NCBI GenBank assembly: GCA_032622095.1
Contig: CP136068.1
Span: 163,827,465 to 163,891,464, forward strand
Direction: 5' to 3'
From: Siphonodentalium dalli
Taxonomy: Eukaryota > Mollusca > Scaphopoda > Gadilida > Siphonodentaliidae
DNA: 64,000 nucleotides
Part shown: positions 21,201 to 35,289 of the stretch, piece by piece
Layout: every line of letters starts with the position of its first letter
Position numbering within the stretch: the first letter of the stretch is position 1
The notes under the pieces: model-generated
Seen by the model: only the letters and a program-made list of their open reading frames with translations
Database searches by the model: none
Told to the model about the DNA's origin: nothing
Position numbers and translations under genes: made by a program

Positions 21201-24200
21201 GTGGCATCGGGCTCGTATTCCGGATAACAGACCAACTTACACCGGGTGGCATCGGGCTCGTATTCCGGACAACAGACCAACTTACACCGGCTGGCATCGG
21301 GCTCATATTCCGGATGACAGACCAACTTACACCGGGTGGCATCGGGCTCATATTCCGGATGACAGACCAACTTACACCGGGTGGCATCGGGCTCGTATTC
21401 CGGATGACAGACCAACTTCCACCGGGTGGCATCGGGCTCGTATTCCGGATGACAGACCAACTTACACCGGGTGGCATCGGGCTCGTATTCCGGATGCCAG
21501 ATCAACTTACACCGGGTGGCATCGGTCTCGTATTCCGGATGACAGACCAACTTACACCGGGTGGCATCGGGCTCGTATTCCGGATGACAGACCAACTTAC
21601 ACCGGGTGGCATCGGGCTCATATTCCGGATGCCAGATCAACTTACACCGGGTGGCATCGGTCTCGTATTCCGACGCCAGACCAACTTACACCGGGTGGCA
21701 TCGGGCTCGTATTCCGGATGACAGACCAACTTACACCGGGTGGCATCGGGCTCGTATTCCGGACGCCAGACCAACTTACACCGGGTGGCATCGGGCTCGT
21801 ATTCCGGACGCCAGACCAACTTACACCGGGTGGCATCGGGCTCGTATTCCGGACGACAGACCAACTTACACCGGGTGGCATCGGGCTCGTATTCCGGACG
21901 ACAGACCAACTTACACCGGGTGGCATCGGGCTCGTATTCCGGACGACATACCAACTTACACCGGGTGGCATCGGGCTCGTATTCCGGACGACAGACCAAC
22001 TTACACCGGGTGGCATCGGGCTCGTATTCCGGACGCCAGACCAACTTACACCGGGTGGCATCGGGCTCGTATTCCGGACGCCAGACCAACTTACACCGGG
22101 TGGCATCGGGCTCGTATTCCGGATGACAGACCAACTTCCACCGGGTGGCATCGGGCTCGTATTCCGGACGACAGACCAACTTACACCGGGTGGCATCGGG
22201 CTCATATTCCGGACGACAGACCAACTTACACCGGGTGGCATCGGGCTCGTATTCCGGACGACAGACCAACTTACACCGGGTGCCATCGGACTCCTATTCC
22301 GGATGACAGACCAACTTACACCGGGTGGCATCGGGCTCGCATTCCGGATGACAGACCAACTTACACCGGGTGGCATCGGGCTCGTATTCCGGATGACAGA
22401 CCAACTTACACCGGGTGGCATCGGGCTCGCATTCCGGATGACAGACCAACTTACACCGGGTGGCATCGGGCTCGTATTCCGGATGACAGACCAACTTACA
22501 CCGGGTGGCATCGGGCTCGTATTCCGGATGATAGACAAACTTACACCGGGTGGCATCGGGCTCGTATTCCGGACGACAGACCAACTTACACCGGGTGGCA
22601 TCGGGCTCGTATTCCGGACGACAGACCAACTTACACCGGGTGGCATCGGGCTCGTATTCCGGATGCCAGAACAACTTACACCGGGTGGCATCGGGCTCGT
22701 ATTCCGGACGACAGACCAACTTACACCGGGTGCCATCGGACTCCTATTCCGGATGACAGACCAACTTACACCGAGTGGCATCGGGCTCGCATTCCGGATG
22801 ACAGACCAACTTACACCGGGTGGCATCGGGCTCGTATTCCGGACGCCAGACCAACTTACACCGGGTGGCATCGGGCTCGTATTCCGGATGACAGACAAAC
22901 TTACACCGGGTGGCATCGGGCTCGTATTCCGACGCCAGACCAACTTACACCGGGTTGCATCGGGCTCGTATTCCGGATAACAGACCAACTTACACCGGGT
23001 GGCATCGAGCTCGTATTCCGGACGCCAGACCAACTTACACCGGGTGGCATCGGGCTCGTATTCCGGACGCCAGACCAACTTACACCGGGTGGCATCGGGC
23101 TCGTATTCCGGATGACAGACCAACTTACACCGGTTGGCATCGGGCTCGTATTCCGGATGACAGACCAACTTACACCGGGTGGCATCGGGCTCGTATTCCG
23201 GACGACAGACCAACTTACACCGGGTGGCATCGGGCTCGTATTCCGGACGCCAGACCAACTTACACCGGGTGGGATCGGGCTCGTATTCCGGATGACAGAC
23301 CAACTTCCACCGGGTGGCATCGGGCTCGTATTCCGGATGACATACCAACTTACACCGGGTGGCATCGGGCTCGTATTCCGGATGACAGACCAACTTACAC
23401 CGGGTGGCATCGGGCTCGTATTCCGGACGACATACCGACTTACACCGGGTGGCATCGGGCTCGTATTCCGGACGACAGACCAACTTACACCGGGTGGCAT
23501 CGGACTCACATTCCGGATGACAGACCAACTTACACCGGGTGGCATCGGGCTCGTATTCCGGATGACAGACCAACTTACACCGGGTGGCATCGGGCTCGTA
23601 TTCCGGATGACAGACAAACTTACACCGGGTGGCATCGGGCTCGTATTCCGGACGACAGACCAACTTACACCGGGTGGCATCGGGCTCGTATTCCGGACGA
23701 CAGACCAACTTACACCGGGTGGCATCGGGCTCGTATTCCGGATGCCAGACCAACTTAAACCGGGTGGCATCGGGCTCGTATTCCGGACGACAGACCAACT
23801 TACACCGGGTGCCATTGGACTCCTATTCCGGATGACAGACCAACTTACACCGAGTGGCATCGGGCTCGCATTCCGGATGACAGACCAACTTACACCGGGT
23901 GGCATCGGGCTCGTATTCCGGACGCCAGACCAACTTACACCGGGTGGCATCGGGCTCGTATTCCGGATGACAGACAAACTTACACCGGGTGGCATCGGGC
24001 TCGTATTCCGACGCCAGACCAACTTACACCGGGTTGCATCGGGCTCGTATTCCGGATAACAGACCAACTTACACCGGGTGGCATCGGGCTCGTATTCCGG
24101 ACGCCAGACCAACTTACACCGGGTGGCATCGGGCTCGTATTCCGGACGCCAGACCAACTTACACCGGGTGGCATCGGGCTCGTATTCCGGATGACAGACC

Positions 24201-27200
24201 AACTTACACCGGGTGGCATCGGGCTCGTATTCCGGATGACAGACAAACTTACACCGGGTGGCATCGGGCTCGTATTCCGGACGACAGACCAACTTACACC
24301 GGGTGGCATCGGGCTCGTATTCCGGATGACAGACCAACTTACACCGGGTGGCATCTGGCTCGTATTCCGGATGCCAGACCAACTTACATCGGGTGGCATC
24401 GGGCTCGTATTCCGGACGACAGACCAACTTACACCGGGTGGCATCGGGCTCATATTCCGGATGACAGACCAACTTACACCGGGTGGCATCGGGCTCATAT
24501 TCCGGATGACAGACCAACTTCCACCGGGTGGCATCGGGCTCGTATTCCGGACGACAGACCAACTTACACTGGGTGGCATCGGGCTCATATTCCGGACGAC
24601 AGACCAACTTACACCGGGTGGCATCGGGCTCGTATTCCGGACGACAGACCAACTTACACCGGGTGCCATCGGACTCCTATTCCGGATGACAGACCAACTT
24701 ACACCGGGTGGCATCGGGCTCGCATTCCGGATGACTGACCAACTTACACCGGGTGGCATCGGGCTCGTATTCCGGATGACAGACCAACTTACACCGGGTG
24801 GCATCGGGCTCGCATTCCGGATGACAGACCAACTTACACCGGGTAGCATCGGGCTCGTACTCCGGATGACAGACCAACTTACACCGGGTGGCATCGGGCT
24901 CGTATTCCGGATGACAGACAAACTTACACCGGGTGGCATCGGGCTCGTATTCCGGACGACAGACCAACTTACACCGGGTGGCATCGGGCTCGTATTCCGG
25001 ACGACAGACCAACTTACACCGGGTGGCATCGGGCTCGTATTCCGGATGCCAGACCAACTTACACCGGTTGGCATTGGGCTCGTATTCCGGACGACAGACC
25101 AACTTACACCGGGTGCCATCGGACTCCTATTCCGGATGACAGACCAACTTACACCGAGTGGCATCGGGCTCGCATTCCGGATGACAGACCAACTTACACC
25201 GGGTGGCATCGGGCTCGTATTCCGGACGCCAGACCAACTTACACCGGGTGGCATCGGGCTCGTATTCCGGATGACAGACAAACTTACACCGGGTGGCATC
25301 GGGCTCGTATTCCGACGCCAGACCAACTTACACCGGGTTGCATCGGGCTCGTATTCCGGATAACAGACCAACTTACACCGGGTGGCATCGGGCTCGTATT
25401 CCGGACGCCAGACCAACTTACACCGGGTGGCATCGGGCTCGTATTCCGGACGCCAGACCAACTTACACCGGGTGGCATCGGGCTCGTATTCCGGATGACA
25501 GACCAACTTACACCGGTTGGCATCGGGCTCGTATTCCGGATGACAGACCAACTTACACCGGGTGGCATCGGGCTCGTATTCCGGACGACAGACCAACTTA
25601 CACCGGGTGGCATCGGGCTCGTATTCCGGACGCCAGACCAACTTACACCGGGTGGCATCGGGCTCGTATTCCGGATGACAGACCAACTTCCACCGGGTGG
25701 CATCGGGCTCGTATTCCGGACGCCAGACCAACTTACACCGGGTGGCATCGGGCTCGTATTCCGGATGACAGACAAACTTACACCGGGTGGCATCGGGCTC
25801 GTATTCCGACGCCAGACCAACTTACACCGGGTTGCATCGGGCTCGTATTCCGGATAACAGACCAACTTACACCGGGTGGCATCGGGCTCGTATTCCGGAC
25901 GCCAGACCAACTTACACCGGGTGGCATCGGGCTCGTATTCCGGACGCCAGACAAACTTACACCGGGTGGCATCGGGCTCGTATTCCGGATGACAGACCAA
26001 CTTACACCGGTTGGCATCGGGCTCGTATTCCGGATGACAGACCAACTTACACCGGGTGGCATCGGGCTCGTATTCCGGACGACAGACCAACTTACACCGG
26101 GTGGCATCGGGCTCGTATTCCGGACGCCAGACCAACTTACACCGGGTGGCATCGGGCTCGTATTCCGGATGACAGACCAACTTCCACCGGGTGGCATCGG
26201 GCTCGTATTCCGGACGACAGACCAACTTACACCGGGTGGCATCGGGCTCATATTCCGGACGACAGACCAACTTACACCGGTGGCATCGGGCTCGTATTCC
26301 GGACGACAGACCAACTTACACCGGGTGCCATCGGACTCCTATTCCGGATGACAGACCAACTTACACCGGGTGGCATCGGGCTCGCATTCCGGATGACAGA
26401 CCAACTTACACCGGGTGGCATCGGGCTCGTATTCCGGATGACAGACAAACTTACACCGGGTGGCATCGGGCTCGTATTCCGGACGACAGACCAACTTACA
26501 CCGGGTGGCATCGGGCTCGTATTCCGGATGACAGACCAACTTACACCGGGTGGCATCTGGCTCGTATTCCGGATGCCAGACCAACTTACATCGGGTGGCA
26601 TCGGGCTCGTATTCCGGATGACAGACCAACTTACACCGGGTGGCATCGGGCTCGTATTCCGGACGACAGACCAACTTACACCGGGTGGCATCGGGCTCAT
26701 ATTCCGGATGACAGACCAACTTACACCGTGTGGCATCGGGCTCATATTCCGGATGACAAACCAACTTACACCGGGTGGCATCGGGCTCGTATTCCGGACG
26801 ACAGACCAACTTACACCGGGTGGCATCGGGCTCGTATTCCGGACGACAGACCAACTTACACCGGGTGGCATCGGGCTCGTATTCCGGACGACATACCAAC
26901 TTACACCGGGTGGCATCGGGCTCGTATTCCGGACGACAGACCAACTTACACCGGGTGGCATCGGGCTCGTATTCCGGACGACAGACCAACTTACACCGGG
27001 TGGCATCGGGCTCGTATTCCGGACGACAGACCAACTTACACCGGGTGGCATCGGGCTCGTATTCCGGACGACAGACCAACTTACACCGGGTGGCATCGGG
27101 CTCGTATTCCGGACGCCAGACCAACTTACACCGGGTGGCATCGGGCTCGTATTCCGGACGCCAGACCAACTTACACCGGGTGGCATCGGGCTCGTATTCC

Positions 27201-30200
27201 GGATGACAGACCAACTTCCACCGGGTGGCATCGGACTCCTATTCCGGATGACAGACCAATTTACACCGGGTGGCATCGGGCTCGCATTCCGGATGACTGA
27301 CCAACTTACACCGGGTGGCATCGGGCTCGTATTCCGGATGACAGACCAACTTACACCGGGTGGCATCGGGCTCGCATTCCGGATGACAGACCAACTTACA
27401 CCGGGTGGCATCGGGCTCGTATTCCGGATGACAGACCAACTTACACCGGGTGGCATCGGGCTCGTATTCCGGATGACAGACAAACTTACACCGGGTGGCA
27501 TCGGGCTCGTATTCCGGACGACAGACCAACTTACACCGGGTGGCATCGGGCTCGTATTCCGGACGACAGACCAACTTACACCGGGTGGCATCGGGCTCGT
27601 ATTCCGGATGCCAGACCAACTTACACCGGGTGGCATTGGGCTCGTATTCCGGACGACAGACCAACTTACACCGGGTGCCATCGGACTCCTATTCCGGATG
27701 ACAGACCAACTTACACCGAGTGGCATCGGGCTCGCATTCCGGATGACAGACCAACTTACACCGGGTGGCATCGGGCTCGTATTCCGGACGCCAGACCAAC
27801 TTACACCGGGTGGCATCGGGCTCGTATTCCGGATGACAGACAAACTTACACCGGGTGGTATCGGGCTCGTATTCCGACGCCAGACCAACTTACACCGGGT
27901 TGCATCGGGCTCGTATTCCGGATAACAGACCAACTTACACCGGGTGGCATCGGGCTCGTATTCCGGACGCCAGACCAACTTACACCGGGTGGCATCGGGC
28001 TCGTATTCCGGACGCCAGACCAACTTACACCGGGTGGCATCGGGCTCGTATTCCGGATGACAGACCAACTTACACCGGTTGGCATCGGGCTCGTATTCCG
28101 GATGACAGACCAACTTACACCGGGTGGCATCGGGCTCGTATTCCGGACGACAGACCAACTTACACCGGGTGGCATCGGGCTCGTATTCCGGACGCCAGAC
28201 CAACTTACACCGGGTGGCATCGGGCTCGTATTCCGGATGACAGACCAACTTCCACCGGGTGGCATCGGGCTCGTATTCCGGACGACAGACCAACTTACAA
28301 CGGGTGGCATCGGGCTCATATTCCGGACGACAGACCAACTTACACCGGGTGGCATCGGGCTCGTATTCCGGACGACAGACCAACTTACACCGGGTGCCAT
28401 CGGACTCCTATTCCGGATGACAGACCAACTTACACCGGGTGGCATCGGGCTCGCATTCCGGATGACAGACCAACTTACACCGGGTGGCATCGGGCTCGTA
28501 TTCCGGATGACAGACAAACTTACACCGGGTGGCATCGGGCTCGTATTCCGGACGACAGACCAACTTACACCGGGTGGCATCGGGCTCGTATTCCGGATGA
28601 CAGACCAACTTACACCGGGTGGCATCTGGCTCGTATTCCGGATGCCAGACCAACTTACATCGGGTGGCATCGGGCTCGTATTCCGGATGACAGACCAACT
28701 TACACCGGGTGGCATCGGGCTCGTATTCCGGACGACAGACCAACTTACACCGGGTGGCATCGGGCTCATATTCCGGATGACAGACCAACTTACACCGGGT
28801 GGCATCGGGCTCATATTCCGGATGACAAACCAACTTACACCGGGTGGCATCGGGCTCGTATTCCGGATGACAGACCAACTTACACCGGGTGGCATCGGGC
28901 TCGTATTCCGGATGACAGACCAACTTACACCGGGTGGCATCGGGCTCGTATTCCGGACGACAGACCAACTTACACCGGGTGGCATCGGGCTCGTATTCCG
29001 GATGGCAGACCAACGTGCGACGGGTGGCATCGGGCTCGTATTCTGGACGACAGACCAACTTACACCGGGTGGAATCGGGCTCGTATTCCGGACGACAGAC
29101 CAACTTACACCGGGTGGCATCGGGCTCGTATTCCGGACGACAGACCAACTTACACCGGGTGGCATCGGGCTCGTATTCCGGACGACATACCAACTTACAC
29201 CGGGTGGCATCGGGCTCGTATTCCGGACGACAGACCAACTTACAACGGGTGGCATCGGGCTCGTATTCCGGACGACAGACCAACTTACACCGGGTGGCAT
29301 CGGGCTCGTATTCCGGACGACAGACCAACTTACACCGGGTGGCATCGGGCTCGTATTCCGGACGACAGACCAACTTACACCGGGTGGCATCGGGCTCGTA
29401 TTCCGGACGCCAGACCAACTTACACCGGGTGGCATCGGGCTCGTATTCCGGACGCCAGACCAACTTACACCGGGTGGCATCGGGCTCGTATTCCGGATGA
29501 CAGACCAACTTCCACCGGGTGGCATCGGGCTCGTATTCCGGACGACATACCAACTTACACCGGGTGGCATCGGGCTCATATTCCGGACGACAGACCAACT
29601 TACACCGGGTGGCATCGGGCTCGTATTCCGGACGACAGACCAACTTACACCGGGTGCCATCGGACTCCTATTCCGGATGACAGACCAACTTACACCGGGT
29701 GGCATCGGGCTCGCATTCCGGATGACAGACCAACTTACACCGGGTGGCATCGGGCTCGTATTCCGGATGACAGACCAACTTACACCGGGTGGCATCGGGC
29801 TCGCATTCCGGATGACAGACCAACTTACACCGGGTGGCATCGGGCTCGTATTCCGGATGACAGACCAACTTACACCGGGTGGCATCGGGCTCGTATTCCG
29901 GATGATAGACAAACTTACACCGGGTGGCATCGGGCTCGTATTCCGGACGACAGACCAACTTACACCGGGTGGCATCGGGCTCGTATTCCGGACGACAGAC
30001 CAACTTACACCGGGTGGCATCGGGCTCGTATTCCGGATGCCAGACCAACTTACACCGGGTGGCATCGGGCTCGTATTCCGGACGACAGACCAACTTACAC
30101 CGGGTGCCATCGGACTCCTATTCCGGATGACAGACCAACTTACACCGAGTGGCATCGGGCTCGCATTCCGGATGACAGACCAACTTACACCGGGTGGCAT

Positions 30201-33200
30201 CGGGCTCGTATTCCGGACGCCAGACCAACTTACACCGGGTGGCATCGGGCTCGTATTCCGGATGACAGACAAACTTACACCGGGTGGCATCGGGCTCGTA
30301 TTCCGACGCCAGACCAACTTACACCGGGTTGCATCGGGCTCGTATTCCGGATAACAGACCAACTTACACCGGGTGGCATCGAGCTCGTATTCCGGACGCC
30401 AGACCAACTTACACCGGGTGGCATCGGGCTCGTATTCCGGACGCCAGACCAACTTACACCGGGTGGCATCGGGCTCGTATTCCGGACGCCAGACCAACTT
30501 ACACCGGGTGGCATCGGGCTCGTATTCCGGACGCCAGACCAACTTACACCGGGTGGCATCGGGCTCGCATTCCGGATGACAGACCAACTTACACCGGGTG
30601 GCATCGGGCTCGTATTCCGGATGACAGACCAACTTACACCGGGTGGCATCGGGCTCGCATTCCGGATGACAGACCAACTTACACCGGGTGGCATCGGGCT
30701 CGTATTCCGGATGACAGACCAACTTACACCGGGTGGCATCGGGCTCGTATTCCGGATGATAGACAAACTTACACCGGGTGGCATCGGGCTCGTATTCCGG
30801 ACGACAGACCAACTTACACCGGGTGGCATCGGGCTCGTATTCCGGACGACAGACCAACTTACACCGGGTGGCATCGGGCTCGTATTCCGGATGCCAGACC
30901 AACTTACACCGGGTGGCATCGGGCTCGTATTCCGGACGACAGACCAACTTACACCGGGTGCCATCGGACTCCTATTCCGGATGACAGACCAACTTACACC
31001 GAGTGGCATCGGGCTCGCATTCCGGATGACAGACCAACTTACACCGGGTGGCATCGGGCTCGTATTCCGGACGCCAGACCAACTTACACCGGGTGGCATC
31101 GGGCTCGTATTCCGGATGACAGACAAACTTACACCGGGTGGCATCGGGCTCGTATTCCGACGCCAGACCAACTTACACCGGGTTGCATCGGGCTCGTATT
31201 CCGGATAACAGACCAACTTACACCGGGTGGCATCGAGCTCGTATTCCGGACGCCAGACCAACTTACACCGGGTGGCATCGGGCTCGTATTCCGGACGCCA
31301 GACCAACTTACACCGGGTGGCATCGGGCTCGTATTCCGGACGCCAGACCAACTTACACCGGGTGGCATCGGGCTCGTATTCCGGACGCCAGACCAACTTA
31401 CACCGGGTGGCATCGGGCTCGTATTCCGGATGACAGACCAACTTACACCGGGTGGCATCGGGCTCGTATTCCGGATGACAGACAAACTTACAACGGGTGG
31501 CATCGGGCTCGTATTCCGGACGACAGACCAACTTACACCGGGTGGCATCGGGCTCGTATTCCGGATGACAGACCAACTTACACCGGGTGGCATCTGGCTC
31601 GTATTCCGGATGCCAGACCAACTTACATCGGGTGGCATCGGGCTCGTATTCCGGATGACAGACCAACTTACACCGGGTGGCATCGGGCTCGTATTCCGGA
31701 CGACAGACCAACTTACACCGGGTGGCATCGGGCTCATATTCCGGATGACAGACCAACTTACACCGGGTGGCATCGGGCTCATATTCCGGATGACAAACCA
31801 ACTTACACCGGGTGGCATCGGGCTCGTATTCCGGATGACATACCAACTTACACCGGGTGGCATCGGGCTCGTATTCCGGATGACAGACCAACTTACACCG
31901 GGTGGCATCGGGCTCGTATTCCGGATAACAGACCAACTTACACCGGGTGGCATCGGGCTCGTATTCCGGACAACAGACCAACTTACACCGGGTGGCATCG
32001 GGCTCATATTCCGGATGACAGACCAACTTACACCGGGTGGCATCGGGCTCATATTCCGGATGACAGACCAACTTACACCGGGTGGCATCGGGCTCGTATT
32101 CCGGATGACAGACCAACTTCCACCGGGTGGCATCGGGCTCGTATTCCGGATGACAGACCAACTTACACCGGGTGGCATCGGGCTCGTATTCCGGATGCCA
32201 GATCAACTTACACCGGGTGGCATCGGTCTCGTATTCCGACGCCAGACCAACTTACACCGGGTGGCATCGGGCTCGTATTCCGGATGACAGACCAACTTAC
32301 ACCGGGTGGCATCGGGCTCATATTCCGGATGCCAGATCAACTTACACCGGGTGTCATCGGTCTCGTATTCCGACGCCAGACCAACTTACACCGGGTGGCA
32401 TCGGGCTCGTATTCCGGATGACAGACCAACTTACACCGGGTGGCATCGGGCTCGTATTCCGGACGCCAGACCAACTTACACCGGGTGGCATCGGGCTCGT
32501 ATTCCGGACGCCAGACCAACTTACACCGGGTGGCATCGGGCTCGTATTCCGGATGACAGACCAACTTACACCGGGTGGCATCGGGCTCGTATTCCGGATG
32601 ACAGACAAACTTACACCGGGTGGCATCGGGCTCGTATTCCGGACGCCAGACCAACTTACACCGGGTGGCATCGGGCTCGTATTCCGGATGACAGACCAAC
32701 TTACACCGGGTGGCATCGGGCTCGTATTCCGGATGACAGACAAACTTACACCGGGTGGCATCGGGCTCGTATTCCGGACGACAGACCAACTTACACCGGG
32801 TGGCATCGGGCTCGTATTCCGGATGACAGACCAACTTACACCGGGTGGCATCTGGCTCGTATTCCGGATGCCAGACCAACTTACATCGGGTGGCATCGGG
32901 CTCGTATTCCGGATGACAGACCAACTTACACCGGGTGGCATCGGGCTCGTATTCCGGACGACAGACCAACTTACACCGGGTGGCATCGGGCTCATATTCC
33001 GGATGACAGACCAACTTACACCGGGTGGCATCGGGCTCATATTCCGGATGACAAACCAACTTACACCGGGTGGCATCGGGCTCGTATTCCGGATGACATA
33101 CCAACTTACACCGGGTGGCATCGGGCTCGTATTCCGGATGACAGACCAACTTACACCGTGTGGCATCGGGCTCGTATTCCGGATAACAGACCAACTTACA

Positions 33201-35289
33201 CCGGGTGGCATCGGGCTCGTATTCCGGACAACAGACCAACTTACACCGGGTGGCATCGGGCTCATATTCCGGATGACAGACCAACTTACACCGGGTGGCA
33301 TCGGGCTCATATTCCGGATGACAGACCAACTTACACCGGGTGGCATCGGGCTCGTATTCCGGATGACAGACCAACTTCCACCGGGTGGCATCGGGCTCGT
33401 ATTCCGGATGACAGACCAACTTACACCGGGTGGCATCGGGCTCGTATTCCGGATGCCAGATCAACTTACACCGGGTGGCATCGGTCTCGTATTCCGACGC
33501 CAGACCAACTTACACCGGGTGGCATCGGGCTCGTATTCCGGATGACAGACCAACTTACACCGGGTGGCATCGGGCTCATATTCCGGATGCCAGATCAACT
33601 TACACCGGGTGTCATCGGTCTCGTATTCCGACGCCAGACCAACTTACACCGGGTGGCATCGGGCTCGTATTCCGGATGACAGACCAACTTACACCGGGTG
33701 GCATCGGGCTCGTATTCCGGACGCCAGACCAACTTACACCGGGTGGCATCGGGCTCGTATTCCGGACGCCAGACCAACTTACACCGGGTGGCATCGGGCT
33801 CGTATTCCGAATGACAGACCAACTTACACCGGGTGGCATCGGGCTCGTATTCCGGATGACAGACAAACTTACACCGGGTGGCATCGGGCTCGTATTCCGG
33901 ACGACAGACCAACTTACACCGGGTGGCATCGGGCTCGTATTCCGGATGGCAGACCAACGTGCGACGGGTGGCATCGGGCTCGTATTCCGGACGACAGACC
34001 AACTTACACCGGGTGGCATCGGGCTCGTATTCCGGACGACAGACCAACTTACACCGGGTGGCATCGGGCTCGTATTCCGGACGACAGACCAACTTACACC
34101 GGGTGGCATCGGGCTCGTATTCCGGACGACATACCAACTTACACCGGGTGGCATCGGGCTCGTATTCCGGACGACAGACCAACTTACACCGGGTGGCATC
34201 GGGCTCGTATTCCGGACGACAGACCAACTTACACCGGGTGGCATCGGGCTCGTATTCCGGACGACAGACCAACTTACACCGGGTGGCATCGGGCTCGTAT
34301 TCCGGACGACAGACCAACTTACACCGGGTGGCATCGGGCTCGTATTCCGGACGCCAGACCAACTTACACCGGGTGGCATCGGGCTCGTATTCCGGACGCC
34401 AGACCAACTTACACCGGGTGGCATCGGGCTCGTATTCCGGATGACAGACCAACTTCCACCGGGTGGCATCGGGCTCGTATTCCGGACGACAGACCAACTT
34501 ACACCGGGTGGCATCGGGCTCATATTCCGGACGACAGACCAACTTACACCGGGTGGCATCGGGCTCGTATTCCGGACGACAGACCAACTTACACCGGGTG
34601 CCATCGGACTCCTATTCCGGATGACAGACCAACTTACACCGGGTGGCATCGGGCTCGCATTCCGGATGACTGACCAACTTATACCGGGTGCCATCGGACT
34701 CCTATTCCGGATGACAGACCAACTTACACCGGGTGGCATCGGGCTCGCATTCCGGATGACAGACCAACTTACACCGGGTGGCATCGGGCTCGTATTCCGG
34801 ATGACAGACCAACTTACACCGGGTGGCATCGGGCTCGTATTCCGGATGACAGACCAACTTACACCGGGTGGCATCGGGCTCGTATTCCGGACGACAGACC
34901 AACTTACACCGGGTGGCATCGGGCTCGTATTCCGGACGACAGACCAACTTACACCGGGTGGCATCGGGCTCGTATTCCGGATGCCAGACCAACTTACACC
35001 GGGTGGCATCGGGCTCGTATTCCGGACGACAGACCAACTTACACCGGGTGGCATCGGGCTCGTATTCCGGATGACAGACCAACTTACACCGAGTGGCATC
35101 GGGCTCGCATTCCGGATGACAGACCAACTTACACCGGGTGGCATCGGGCTCGTATTCCGGACGCCAGACCAACTTACACCGGGTGGCATCGGGCTCGTAT
35201 TCCGGATGACAGACAAACTTACACCGGGTGGCATCGGGCTCGTATTCCGACGCCAGACCAACTTACACCGGGTTGCATCGGGCTCGTAT

